From Ceratodon purpureus (Eukaryota; Streptophyta; Bryopsida; Pseudoditrichales; Ditrichaceae): a stretch of DNA of 64,000 nucleotides. Below the pieces are notes generated by a model. The model had not been told where the DNA came from, searched no databases, and saw only the letters and a program-made list of their open reading frames with translations. The stretch spans positions 51,493,120 to 51,557,119 of the forward strand of contig CM026426.1 of NCBI GenBank assembly GCA_014871385.1, read 5' to 3'. Below are positions 30,806 to 42,784 of the stretch, piece by piece. Position 1 is the stretch's first letter. Each line of letters opens with the position of its first letter. A program made the translations under genes and the position numbers.

Positions 30806-30987
30806 GTGGTCTAATTCTAGTGTACCTCATCTTGAGTTGTCTAACTCTGGTACATATGTTCTCAATCTTGGAGTGGTCTGGCTCCAATGCACTAAATATA
30901 GAGTTGTCTAACTCCAGTGCACATGTTCTTAATCTCGAGTTGTCTGACTCTAGTCCATCCATCTTCAAATGGGAGTTGTCTGACTCC
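30806..30987. repeat. Minisatellite, ~30-36 bp unit
   Basis: Six degenerate units start with a GAGTTGTCTAACTC-type core, a near-palindrome, followed by ~20 variable bases (GGTACATATGTTCTCAATCT in one unit). It lies ~100 bp before the chromovirus LTR, outside its target duplication, so it belongs to the older sequence. Confidence 0.75.
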
Positions 30988-31085
30988 TTTCATCCTCTGC
31001 TTACACACTGCCACATGTGATTAAAAGATTTCATTCATCTATCTATTATCATAAGTTACCACGTCGTCATACATATTGCGCTACT

Positions 31086-31090
31086 ACTAG
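31086..31090 (+). other. Target-site duplication ACTAG, left
   Basis: ACTAG directly precedes the 5' LTR. The same five bases follow the 3' LTR at 44447-44451. Five-base duplications are standard for Ty3/gypsy integration. Confidence 0.85.
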
Positions 31091-31314
31091 TCTTAGGAAC
31101 AGGGCTGGTTACCATGTAGAGAACCTATGGCCATGGAAATGGTTAGCAGTTGATAGGAGTTAGCTAACAGTTGATAGAAGTTAGCTAGCAGTTGTTAAAC
31201 TAACTGGTCTTCAGCTACTATTTAATGCCTATGAGAGGCATTTTCCCTCACTGTGCATTCTATTACTTCAATGCCATGTTCCGTTTTCAGTTTCAGGTTT
31301 TCCACAATCAAACA
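31091..31314 (+). repeat. Chromovirus 5' LTR
   Basis: Matches 44223-44446 along its whole 224-bp length with scattered substitutions. Both copies share CAGCTACTATTTAATGC-like and GTGCATTCTATTACTTCA segments near the middle and end. The start (TCTTAGGAAC) is a mutated form of the other copy's TATTAAGAAC, and both end in ACA. Confidence 0.9.
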
Positions 31315-33420
31315 TTAGGCAGAGTCCTTGAATAGAGTCATTGGATTGATTAGAACGGTAAGGTGAGTGGGAAGTGCGAGACTGGCTGATGTTTAGTACT
31401 ACGGTATAAAGTGACCCACGAGGAAGTGAGGAGTTGCATGGTGACTGCCGAGGTGCTCTCAGTTTAATTGTAGTTTGCATATTTTTGGATTCTTGATCAA
31501 GGAATGAAGTCAGGTGGTTAGAGGTATAGCTATGTCTGCTGGATGTGTTGATGGAGAGTGTTGAAGCAGGTTGTTAGGACCATGTAAAATTGGTTTGCCC
31601 GAATTGAAGCCTCTGGTTGCGTGTGCACATTTTCAACTTTGTACAAGCGCTTGGATGTGGAAAAAAATATACCAAGGATGGGGTCTTCATTTAGTGACGT
31701 TCTTTTTTATAGTTATTAGTGGTGGGGGCTCTGATGCAGTGTTTAGAAGATGGTATAGTTTTATTAAGTGCTTGGTATTTGTCAATTATGGCTTGTAATA
31801 TACTCCATCGCAAGGTGATCAATAAATTTCCAACACAATGGCTACTTTCGATGGCATATAGATCATTACCTTTGCCGGTGATCTGACACAAAAATGAGAG
31901 TGTAGATGGAATTCAAGCTTCAAAAAATCCTTGTATCAACATGGATTATGCACCGAAGAATCTTTGTATTAACATGGAAGCTGTGATGTCGAAGTTCTAT
32001 TCTCTCGGATGGATTCTCTATAGAGAAGCAACAGTATAAACCTACACGATGGTTCGTCTAAGCAAAGATTGTCTCAATTGGTGGAGCCCGTGTACTACCG
32101 GCATCTTGATCTGATCTCAACAAATCCCGCAACAATTGCTCTTCTAAGTCATGAAGGGCAGATCCAGAGGTCTGGATTTTCTTTTGTCTTCATGTGAGGC
32201 AACTTGATTCCGAAAAGCTTCATCAACACTTCATTGGAGATATGGTGTACTGTGTTGGAGTCTTTAGATTTTTTGGTCTTAGAGGTGACAAATAAGCAGC
32301 AAAGTAAGCTCATTGTGGCGTGGACGCTAAACCCCGAATATGCTCAAGAGAGTACTACTTAGCTAGATCACAAGTGAAACATTACCACGTCAGCAAGACA
32401 CTTCTCACGTCCACGCCATTGGCAAGTGGATCCGTCTTCGTGGCGTGAGTTGCAAGTGGAAGTGCATATGCCTCAGACTAGTTGCTGATCATGCGTCCAA
32501 GCCGAGGTTGCTATATAGAGATATCCAGTGGGAAGATGAGCTCATAGAAAAAGAAAAATTGGAGGCTAAGAACCGGACTTTGAGGGAGGATACAAGAAAA
32601 CTAAAGAGCCCACAATGGAATGAACACTAGCAAGGGCTAGGAGCGTGAGCGTGAGCACTTGCGATGCCAAGGCGACAGATGAGCACAAATCATCAACAAC
32701 TAGCATTTTGAGGAGAGTTACTACGATCCACTCAAAATGAAGCAGAAGGCCGCTTTTCAATATACTGGTATGAGAATCACCATATCGCCTTAGCTCAGTC
32801 AATGATCCAGAGGACGGGCAAAATAGAAGACCTACTAATGTTTGAAGAATAATTGGACAATTTCACCAATAAAAGAGTATTTGACTTCAATTTTAGTGAG
32901 AAATATGGGACGGATTACAAACTAAAATACTCACCTTTGGACTATTTCATCGAAACAATAATGTTGTTTGTAGCTAAAAAGACCGAGAAGGTGACTGCGA
33001 GGGCAATTGCAGAGCAAACCGCAACAACAATGAGAAGTGTGAGGCCTCGTAGGTCCTAAGGCAGCTGCTTGAAACAAATGCTAAAAGAAACCATGTCCAT
33101 AAGGAGAATGGAGCCAGAGGCTGTGGCTTAACGGGAAGGCTATAAGGCCTGCACTTTCAAATCTGATCTCATTGAAGAGGCCGCTGCAACATCCTTTTAT
33201 AGGTTCTGACAATGCAGTAAATGATCAGAAAGATCAAGAATTCTATGGAGGCCAGAGGAAGTCCCATTCAAAAATTGCGCAAGCTTGACGGCCTTTGGTA
33301 GAGATTAGAGTGTATTTATGAAACAACAAATTCAGAGAGGATTAAATGTAGCCATCCTATTATTTATCTTAGAATACATGCACCAAGAACTGGCAGAGTG
33401 CAACCCACAAGTAATCCCAA
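31315..33420 (+). other. Chromovirus leader region with no intact gene
   Basis: Untranslated leader and decayed gag N-terminus. Short frames at 32445-32630 and 32853-33059 include Lys/Glu-rich helical pieces that may be gag remnants. No intact primer site of the Met type is seen after the LTR. Confidence 0.5.
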
Positions 33421-33439
33421 TGGTGGCATCAATTGTGGT

Positions 33440-34264
33440 ATAGTCTGACACTCATTTCCAGAAGGCATCAAAAGTGGCACGTCCAAAAGAGTATGTCGGC
33501 AAGAAAGGCAGGGATGTCTATTGGAGGTTAGCTCAACTCCACCTCCATTTTAACAGCAACCCTACCAGATGTAGGACGGAGAAACAAAAAGTCAATTGGA
33601 CTCTATTGTTTATGACGGAGTCGGCACAAGGTTGGGCCATGCGTATCCTCTAGGCCCATGACGAGGGTCACAATCACCCACTCGTAGTTTCCGACGATGC
33701 TTTTGCGAAGGGGTGGTAGCGGGCTTTGAGGAGATTGATCGGAAAGGCAACGCTCAAGATCGCTTACCTGAGCTGCGGCAAACAGCAGAGGTGGCTTCCT
33801 ACATAGCCCCCTTCAATAAGCTCGCAACACAAGTAAACTAGTGCGAGGAGGCCCTCATTTCAACATTTTGCCGTGGTTTGAAGACTACCATACTTCGTTC
33901 AGTAGCCGCATCTAAGGAACCTCCTTCAATTCTTTAAGGGTGGATGTCCAGAGCTTCACAAATTGATGAGCAACTATAGGCTATGCGTTGGCAGGCTGGT
34001 AGGCTACCTACTACGGGGAATCTCCAAGATCGCCGATTCCAAGGTCCTTCATCCTAACATGGCCCAATACCCATGGGGCTCGATGCAAATGCCACCATTC
34101 CCCGCAAGTCAACCGCGATGGCAAAGACACCGGTGGAGCGGTTAGAGTATCAGCAACAGGGATGTTGCTGGGGGTGTAGAATGCTAGGACATATTCAAAT
34201 AAGGTGTGCAACCAATCCCTCCCAACCGTTGTCATTTGCCGTCATCGTGGAATTTAGAGATTGA
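33440..34264 (+). pseudogene. Chromovirus gag with zinc knuckle
   Basis: Split among frames. It includes a capsid-like region (YVGKKGRDVYWRLAQLHLHF, then ESAQGWAM), the typical gag segment AEVASYIAPFNKLATQVN followed by CEEALISTFCRGLK, and a CX2CX4HX4C zinc knuckle (CWGCRMLGHIQIRC) near 34170. Several in-frame stops and frame changes are present. Confidence 0.8.
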
Positions 34265-34439
34265 GGAAAAGACACGGCACGCGGCTGACATCTTCCGTTT
34301 GGAATTCGGGCCTTCAACAAACAGCAAAAACTAAAAGCAGTTAGCAAGCTATGATAGACTTAGCGACATGGGAAGCCGAGCCTTTATATCTCCATGCTAC
34401 CGCGGGTCCTGGTAATTATTTAACATTGGCAGGGCTTAT

Positions 34440-35000
34440 GAACGGCTAGTCAGCAACCCTCATGGTGGATTCAAGGGCGATCGGCTTATTTGTGCATCTG
34501 GCTTTTGCTGCATCTAGTGCAGCAACTAACATTGCAAGAGCAGAGCCCTGGAAGATGCGCGTTATTGACAGGCCCGTCATCAACACAGAATAAGTTACGC
34601 GTAAGGTGATTTTTCAGCTAGTGATTGGCGAACACATTGAGACCCTCACATTAGATATTATCAACACTGGATGGTATGACTACATTGTGGGCACCCTGTA
34701 GTTATGGCGCCATGACCTGGATATCCGCTAGGCAATTAGAGTAGTGCGGTTTGCATGGGCTTTCTGTCAAGCGTATTGCTTACCACAAGTTCAGAATCTT
34801 GTAATCCCTCCGCTTGCCTCGTGCGCAACAGTCATTCAACATACCGTGGTGTCCCAACCAACGTTTCAGCAAAATACTAGGGGTGCAGAAATTTATATGA
34901 CGGAGATTCCCGAACTTTCGGAGGCTTCGCTAAAATCAAAGGCAATGATTCCTATAGAATACAATGATTTGGAGGGTGCATTCAACAACGAAGCCTCCAC
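34440..35000 (+). pseudogene. Chromovirus protease and linker
   Basis: The protease active-site triad D-S/T-G is altered to DSR (LMVDSRAIGLF). The downstream TGWYDYIVGT segment is recognisable, with stops. The linker motif ending in ELPQHRP, usual just before RT in this group, is present at ~34990-35025. RT should follow but is absent. Confidence 0.7.
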
Positions 35001-35039
35001 TGAACTTCCACAACACAGGCCTACATCCAAGCTACAAGA

Positions 35040-35330
35040 TCAATCTAGGTACAAGATGTGTCTACAAAGAGCTACAACGCCGGTTGACAAAAGCTCTAGT
35101 TTGGCTTCATCCGCAGTTTGATAAGCCATTCATTGTAGAGACTAATGCAAAAGATACCGCTACCGGAGAGACACTCTCTCAATATGGCAATGACGGGCAC
35201 TTGCGTCCATGTGCCTATCTGAGCTCCAATGTGACGGCACCGGAATATAATTATGACATTTACAACAAGAAGCTTCTCAGTATTGTGCTAGCATTTCAAG
35301 ACTGGCAAGTTTATTTGGAAGGTCATTAGA
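35040..35330 (+). pseudogene. Chromovirus RNase H remnant, RT deleted
   Basis: The frame picks up at HPQFDKPFIVETNAKDTATG, the start of the RNase H region, and continues through YDIYNKKLLSIVLAF to DWQVYLEGH. Nearly all RT motifs are missing between the linker and here. The active-site Asp of VETDAS is Asn here. The frame ends at the junction with foreign sequence. Confidence 0.8.
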
Positions 35331-36449
35331 GTAAAATTGTGTCTCCAAAGGGCCTTGTAAGACAGCCCGGATTAGGTGAGCTTCTAGCCCAAAAACACCT
35401 CTGTCGCTGTCAGCAGTGGTTTGAAACGCTGCCCGGAGCGGCCTTTTGGAGACGGTCGGGAGCTGCGTGGCTGGGTTTTGCCTCATTGGCGAGAGGGCGT
35501 GGACGGTGGTTGTTGAGCGCCAAGGAGTGGAATTTATTGCTCTGCGATTAATGAACTGCCTTGATCCGTTGCCTCGATCCACGGATTGTTCGACTTGTTG
35601 CCACAACGGTTTGGCCGTGATGGCGCCACCGGCTCTACGCCGTTCAGCACCAAGAAAACAAAGCGCCATGTTCTGCTTCAAGCAAATCGTTTATGGCACT
35701 ATGGAACGCAAAATCGTATGTGATTTGCTCCAAAGATTCCGAGTGGCGATGGCGCCCCAGATCGGTGGAGCAAACTTGAGATTCCGATTAATTTCTTGGC
35801 AGCGTCCGCTGGCAGCAATGGCGGCGAGGGGTTGTTCTCAGTGGCAACCTCTACGACTTCAACGAGGAAATGATGTACTTGAAGGGAAGGTGAGTTGCCG
35901 CGATAAACCTTTGTGGGGTGTTTAGGGGCTAGTGGATTATAGAGCAATTTGAATTTCGATTTCATTAGGCCTTGCTGCCACAACGGCATAAGGCAATATA
36001 GGTTTCAGGGTCGACAGCGCTTGTAGATGCCAAGCAGGTCTATCGAATTAGGTTTGGAGTATTTGTGGTTGTGAATTTGGCGATCTAGCAATAATTATCA
36101 TGGTTGAGAGAATTTGCTAATACTTTAGTTCTTTATTGGGTGTAGGAGGTGTCCCAAAATCATAACCAGGTTTTCTCGATTACCTGCAAATCACCAAGCG
36201 TGACCAGGGGAGATTCAATCAAGACTACCGACTATCGGGTCCACGATGGCAGCAAAGGCTGCACGAAGCAATCAGTACATTCCCCAAGTTTCACTGGACA
36301 CACGCTATGCCCCGGTCATGAGACGAGGTTCTATGTAAGTGGAGTTGTGCATGAGGAGCTCGTTTCCAACACGGAGGTTGCGTGGAGACACGAACATTGA
36401 CACAGACTTTTATGGGCCACCTTTCTCAAACTTTTTAGAAGTTGAAAAC

Positions 36450-37580
36450 AATTTGCCTCTGGAGTGCCATGTCTCTTTGAAAGAAATGGCATTCTTGTAA
36501 CCCTTTCTTTTTATTTGCAACTGTATTTCTTCTTTATTGTGGACTGCCGACAGCAAGGGCTGCACTTTAGCCGCCATTTTATCTTTCAACCTCTTGTTCT
36601 CTTGAAGCCCGCGCTATCTGAGGGCCATGGCCGTCATCAAAGTTCTTCCCTTTGTATTTCCCTTCTTATATACTTCCCAGGTTGCATTTTTTATTTGCAA
36701 GCTTTTTTGTTCTTTTTTTTTTTCTTATTTCATTAATCGCAACCATGGTTCCTTTTAATATTTACAAATGTTATTATTTCCATGTGCGACCTACTTCATC
36801 TCTTATGTACAATTGGTTTTTATTTTTATCTTATTCTATTAGAGTCAACCGTCGTCCTTCTTTTATTTGCAACCTTCCTTTCTTTTCTCGTTGTTGGCAG
36901 CAAGGGCTGCATTGTAGCCGCCATTACCAATTCAGAGCACCAGGTTGATGAAGTCGCCAACTTCTACGACCGAACTGACAAACCTCACATTCCTTCCTAA
37001 TTACTTTATTTCTGTCAAGTGCCGAATCCCATTTTGTCTTTGCAAGTCATGTGGTCTCTTGTTTGCAATTGTTTTTATTTCTTATCTTGCGCTGGCAGCA
37101 GGCTCCATCGTCAATGGCGCCACCACAAGTTTTAAGCAATTTTCCGATTCAGACCTAGGCTCTTTGAAACCTCGGCCATTCCTTAGACTTCTTGCATTTT
37201 ATTTTATTTTTCATATGCACCCTAGGATTCATTTCTTAATTGCAACTGTCTTTGTTTTCTATTTCTGCTAGCAGCACGTAGATCGAGGGTACTTCATATT
37301 TGCCGTATGTAACACGTTAATAGAGGAAGTCCCACAGAAAGTCATGAATGGTAAGGGAAACGACTACCTAAACTCACTAACGACTTGGCAAAGAACCTAA
37401 TGACATCCCACATACTATAACTACCCATCCCCGAAATCACTTTTTCTACAGCTCCACAATCTTGATCCTTTTGAACAACGTGACATCTGCAGCTGTAAGG
37501 TGTCTTTCATGGCGCTGGTTGATCTGCACCCAACAAATCTTGTCATTTTTGTTTGCTGGCAGCAAGGAGCACCAAACAGC
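36450..37580 (+). repeat. Diverged repeats of T/C tract followed by GGCAGCA
   Basis: At ~36550, ~36895, ~37095, ~37270 and ~37560 a pyrimidine-rich stretch with TTTGCAA runs into (C/T)(G/A)(G/A)CAGCA, often followed by AGGGCTGC. The junction looks like a 3' splice site. At 36550 and 36895, 30-40 bases after the tract are clearly related (GCTGCA, then TAGCCGCC). Either a decayed tandem repeat or a gene with similar introns would explain it. Confidence 0.5.
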
Positions 37581-37716
37581 CAATTCCCGACACATCTAAA
37601 CGACACGAAGAATTCGCCTAGACTCGTACCTTTTTCTCACGAACACCGTTGGCCTCTATCACAACCAGGTTGTACTGCCCAGGTACGTCATCTCCAAGTG
37701 CCATTGCAATTTCGTG

Positions 37717-38690
37717 TCACAGGTGGGATACTGGCCAACCCTTGCCAACTTCGAATGTTGGCAACAGGTTCCCCCTAAACATACAAGACACTTCCACCAT
37801 CACCTCCTCTGGTAGGTGATCCATCGCTTCCCACTGACTGTTGGCAGCCCCCCTATACCTTGTATACAGGAACCTGGTGTATAATGTTTGTCTTCCCACG
37901 TGATAGCGGAAAACAATGCTGGTCCTGTTGGCAACGCACTTGATGACATCTTGGCCAATGTGGAACTTCTTGTTGCACCCTGGGTTCAACAGACTCCTCA
38001 GCAGAGCCTCGGATGGACTACTCAAAACAAACTGTGTACGTGTCCGCCTAATGCTGTCAGCAGCTACCGCAAACAAATCAACCATAACAAGGATTGGCAC
38101 AAACCATTGGTGGTGGACGAAGCTGCTACCAGTTGTTGCTTTTATAGCATTTGCAAAATCGAGAGTGAGCTTTGTTCTAAACGCCTCAGATGTGTGCATG
38201 TCTGGCTAAGGCCACTCCACATCGTTGAACCCTGGAAGCGGGAGTGCTTCAACCTTCCCGTACAGCGTGTCACCTGTTGGAGGCAAATACAGACCACCAA
38301 GGAAGAATGTACCTATATCCAGCAACTCCGCGTGGCTTTGTCGATTCCGTGTTGCCTCCCTAATCTCGACATGGAGCACAAGAATGGGACCAAGGATAGA
38401 TGCGGGGTGTACCCAATCCTTCGAAAGCGACGCGTACAGGTAGTTTGCCCTACCCAAATTGGTTGCTGCTCCGCAGGATCCAAGCGCAGATCCCTTGGCT
38501 GATATGCATGCTGCACAAGCACCTTATCGAGGTTGCATGCTCCATGCTCCATGGAGATCGAGGAGAAATCTCTGATCTGCGCTTTGAACGCCCCCCGAAA
38601 ATTTTCTCCACCATGCCGCCTTGCCTCTCTACCCCAAGGCCCATCCGACGCTGGTTGCAGCATAACCCATGAATCACGATCCACCCTCAT
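37717..38690 (-). pseudogene. Decayed protein-like ORF, unrecognised
   Basis: Three minus-strand frames in series (38313-38690, 38206-38457, 37717-38199) read as ordinary protein with consistent composition. One frameshift near 38440 and one stop at ~38205 separate them, giving ~300 residues if combined. A hydrophobic segment (FVPILVMVDLFAVAADSI) is present near the middle. No family is recognised. It may be a captured host fragment or a retroelement ORF. Confidence 0.45.
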
Positions 38691-39480
38691 GGGGATCCAA
38701 TTGCCCTCTAAGTCTTGAGTGTTATGCAGGATGACACTCTGTACGAGGGAGTTTGGTCATGTAGCCATACCACTAGAATGCACACAATTTTTGACTGTGA
38801 ACTCAAAAACTTTCAAATGTTGTCGTCGCTGTCATCAATCGCGAGAACTACATGCTGTCAACGCACCCTCCGCCATCACGAACGGCTAATTCCAACGTCT
38901 ACGACGTCGCAAGCAAGGTACGACCTACCCTAAACCTCATCCCAAAACCCCAATTCCCAACTCAGGTACTCTCTCCAACCCATGTGGATGGCAGACCGCT
39001 TGCAGCGTCTGGGAGACCACTACAGCTAAACCCTAAATCTCTATTGCACAATGCGTGACCTTCCACAACCCAAATCGAACAACTTCGCCCAGCCTTTGGA
39101 GGCCTCCACCGCTCCATCCTGGTTGACAACGCAACGGCGAGAACTCTCTCACGGGAACGCATGAGGTTTGGAATGACCGTTGGTAGCATTTCGACATCAA
39201 CACCTTCTGCACCTTGCATCTCAAAGGGGGAGCAGCAACTCGATTCCGGTAGGTGGCCAAACTCAGTCGGTTTTGCAGGAATTCATAAAGCCCACCACCG
39301 CTGACACCCTTCTGCAATGATGGAACCACGACCCAAGTAGACTTAGGGCAACAGCCGGAGGATGTTCACGCGGGAGAGACGGCTGCGACAATTAAAGCGC
39401 CGCAGGCCGCGACCGTCCAATGATGAAGGGCTACAACCGTCTACCATGATGAGCTACGAACGGCTAGAGCTGAAGCGGAG

Positions 39481-39488
39481 TATAAAAG
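39481..39488 (+). promoter_or_regulatory. TATA box upstream of the retroelement-type ORF
   Basis: TATAAAAG is followed ~30 nt later by a pyrimidine-rich CTTTCTTTTG segment, a typical start-site context. It lies 140-180 bp before the ORF. It may be the promoter of an LTR, but no second LTR copy was found. Confidence 0.5.
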
Positions 39489-39630
39489 GAAGAAGGGCAA
39501 TCGTGCTCCTTCTTTCTTTTGTCGTTTTGTGAGCGTTGGAACCTTGTGCTCCTCGGCATAGTTCGCATTACGTGTTAGGCTGATAGGAGAGAGATGGTGA
39601 GACTAAAGTGTTTCCGTTAGTCGAGGGACT

Positions 39631-41539
39631 GTGGGAGGACTTGTGCGTGCAGGTGTTACCGGAGTGACTATGAGGACGTTTAGCAGTATGGCTAGGAAGG
39701 GGAAGGAACCGGTTGAGGAAGGACCGTTGCTGAGGGTACAACGAATTATGCTGTTGATGCCGGTGGATGAGACGCAACGAGAGCTTCTCCGGGATGCCTT
39801 GGAGATTATGGGCTGTCCGCTACTACTAAACATAGCATGGGGTTGGAAGCAGGCCCTTCCGGCGCAGGAAATCCTTGTCAAAAACCCCAGGAATCGAAAC
39901 ACCATCCGTGGGGAGCCGGAGTAGTGGACGGCGCAGGATTGGAGGAACACGTATGGCTTCCGATTGGGTGGGGACGTTTTGATGCCGGAGACCCGAGAGT
40001 TTGTCTACAAGTACCTCAAGACGTTCGGAGATCCCAAGAAAGGTTGAAATTGGACGACATCAAGGTTCCGAGAGCCCGGATGGTGGTAGGGTTTATGAAT
40101 CCAATTTTCCATCCGGAAAAGCCCAAACGGGTCAACCATCAATTGGGCATCCGTCTTCATTGAAGCCATGGACGCAAATATCCAAGAGGACAAGGGTCTT
40201 ATGATCAAGACGATCGTCGACCGACACGTGGCCAACCTGAGGAAGACCAAGAAATAGGCCACCTACCTTCCGACTTTCCTTGTCCACTTCTATCGGTACA
40301 AGGGCCTGTTGAACCCCAAGGAGATTTTGGACTATGACCGGCTGAAAAGCCTCCAACGGTACGCGGAACAGGAGGCGAACATTTTTGAGGACGATGTGGT
40401 GGAAGTTTCGGCCATCTCGACGAAGAAACCACGACCCAGTCCGGAGAAGGGGCAGCCATCCGGTTCTCCCTGGACTCCTACACCGCCTAGACGTAACCTG
40501 AGCACGGAAGTCCTCAACCCTACTGGCCCACCGGCCCACACCGGAGATCCGTGTCAAGATTTGGCCAACCTGTTGGTGCAGATACCTCCGGTACCTGAAA
40601 GAAAACACCCTGCTGGAAAGCCGGTTGACAAAGGAGGTGATTTACATTACGGGCACCGACCGGTTCGAAGAATGCATTACCATTCTTCATAAACACGGGG
40701 ACATGGCAAGCCTACAGGCCAACCATGTCGAACAGTTGGAGCAGAACCGGGAGACGATCATCAAACTCCAACAGAATGTGCATGATGCACAGGTAGACTT
40801 CTAAGAAGCTCGTGACCGGGCAGCCAAGGCCATCCAAAGTGTAGCGGAGGTCAGGGCTACCTAAGTCCTTCCGGTGGATGTGGCCAACCAGTGTGCCGCC
40901 TACAAGGAGTTCTTGACCCGTCTACCGGATTCGTTCCGGAAGTTAATTATAAACTTCATGCACGAATAGAAACAAGTGATGAAGGACACCTAGATGAAGA
41001 TGAGAGACCTGGTTGATATTCTCCACGATGATAAGGTCGGTCCGTCAAACCGACCAGGCCCACCGGCAGATCAAGGGCAGTACAGACCATCGGCTCCGAT
41101 CATGGGATCGGAACAAGTGCCACCCGTAGCCTCTCCAGTTCAGTCGACCATCCGGCCAATTCAGCCGGAGCTTGGACAATTGTTAGCGGACCCTCTTCCG
41201 GACACTTTGGACAGTCTTCACAACTTGGTCATACCGGAGGGAGTGGATGTCGTTGACCCGGAGAATATCCAACTGGAGGGAAGCCAGGGACCACCGGCAC
41301 AGGCGAGCTTTGCCCCGGTACAAGGATCTCCATCCCCGGAACGAGCACGGACGGTCCTCGGGGTAAGACCGGTAGCTACACGGTCTCCTTCACCCCCGAC
41401 ACAGGCAGGACGAGTCCGGAAGGCGGTCGACCAACCGGTACCCGATACTCTAGGAGCCGGCTCCTCACTGAAGAAGTTAAAGAAGGGGTCACAGAAGAAG
41501 GGACGGCATAGTCCAAGGTTCAAGAAGGAGAAGGAGTAG
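39631..41539 (+). pseudogene. Decayed retroelement accessory ORF with coiled coil
   Basis: Segments in shifting frames read as one protein of ~600 residues. An N-terminal region is at 39669-40020 (includes FVYKYLKTFGDPKKG). A region near 40030-40260 (MNPIFHPEKPKRVNHQL, then DRHVANLRKTKK) is followed by a Pro/Ser-rich stretch, a Gln/Glu-rich helical segment ~40700-40960, and a Pro-rich C-terminus with a Lys-rich end (40994-41539, intact). At least three stops and two frameshifts are seen. It resembles the extra ORFs carried by plant Ty3/gypsy elements, as I infer from composition and layout, not from a firm family match. Confidence 0.55.
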
Positions 41540-42784
41540 GGTTAGGATAATGACCGAATAAAATGGCAGCGATTAACAATGGGGCTCACTTGCAATCGGC
41601 TGTCAATCCAGATAGATAGCGGCAGTAACTAGGAATAGAAGGCGGCCACCGGTCCGGGATACCCGGAATCCAAGATCCGGAATTGCTGGATCTCGGTTGG
41701 CCACTTGTTTGCTATAGGCCCGTTAGGATTTAGTACTTAAGTTAGACGTTTTTCCAAGGCCGGGGCCTTGTTTTTGTAAGCCGTTTTGTTGTTGCAATTG
41801 AGAATATACTTTTGGATTTATTGTGTTGACCGGGTGGCTAACCGGCCCGTTACTATGACGGTTTGTTGGTACTATTGTCTCTAATAGAGTTCCGGGAGAG
41901 TGTTGAACAGTGTGGTAGTTTGGAGAGCGCCCGGAGAGATTGGAAAGGTGTCAAGCGTCGAGTGTTGACGGTTTCTAATGTCCAAAAGGAGCCTTGAAGG
42001 AAGGGAAGACGTACTGCAGCAGGGGCTGGTAGTCTTAAGGACATGGAGAGTCGTGTGTACACTGGAATCCGAGATCGGACCGGTCGCTTCTTGTCGATAG
42101 GATAAAAGCCGACTACCTACTGCGAACCAGTCCGTAAGGGGGATGATATAGTTAGGATACCGTGCAACCGTTAGGTGATGTCTTTGTAGTATGAGTTCAG
42201 TCCCTCTAACTGATACTGAGTAGCCATGTGGACCAGTTCTAGTCATACGGAAGGATTATTACACCCCTCTCCGGGTGGTAGATAGGAATAGTGGGGTGTC
42301 TAGCCACTTTAAGTCTCGGGACGGTGGAGAATCCTGCCACTTGAAAGCATAGACGAATCAGTGGGAACCGGCCACTAGTCTAAAAATCCGGAAAATAGGA
42401 ACGAGGCAAAAACTATCGGTTCAAGACAACCGGCAGTGGGACGGAAGACGGTTGGGACCGGGTGGTGATTACTGTTATGGTCAAAAAGGAGGAAAACTAT
42501 AGGTCTTCACGGGAACGAACACGGAGTGGTTTACTTTGAAGGGTATTTAGTGTCAATTAAGTGCCTTCCGGAGGAATACGGGTACCACGTTGTGCTACAC
42601 TTATTAAAAGAACTTTGAGCAGTTTATGACTACCAAAACTTTTAACGACGTTAGGCACAGTGCTCACAATTAATTTTGCGAATGATTTTGTCATTGAGCA
42701 TCGGCCTAGTGCCCTAAACGGCCAGGCAAATATGCTCTTCCGACGGTTTGATACCACAAACCATAGGAAAGGGAATACACAACC
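41540..42784. other. Spacer before chromovirus pol resumes
   Basis: GC-rich to ~42500 with words such as ACCGG and CCGGAA frequent, matching the composition of the ORF just before it, so probably its 3' region. Frames on the minus strand (41881-42246, 42557-42757) are not recognisable. Confidence 0.4.

Larger units (their letters stand above)
35331..42784. other. Nested foreign DNA inside the chromovirus
   Basis: Sequence unrelated to the chromovirus lies between its RNase H and the point where pol resumes (MLRLALLEVAQLMWNDAHIT, from 42784). It contains GC-rich intron-like DNA (35.3-36.0 kb), repeats (36.4-37.3 kb), a decayed minus-strand ORF (37.7-38.7 kb), a TATA box (39481) and a decayed retroelement-type ORF (39.6-41.5 kb). 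Edges are approximate and no clear target duplication was found, so more than one insertion is possible. Confidence 0.7.

Noticed and set aside
36464-37271. Phe-rich frames that could be membrane proteins
   Set aside because: They are translations of pyrimidine-rich repeats and have no consistent frame between repeats.
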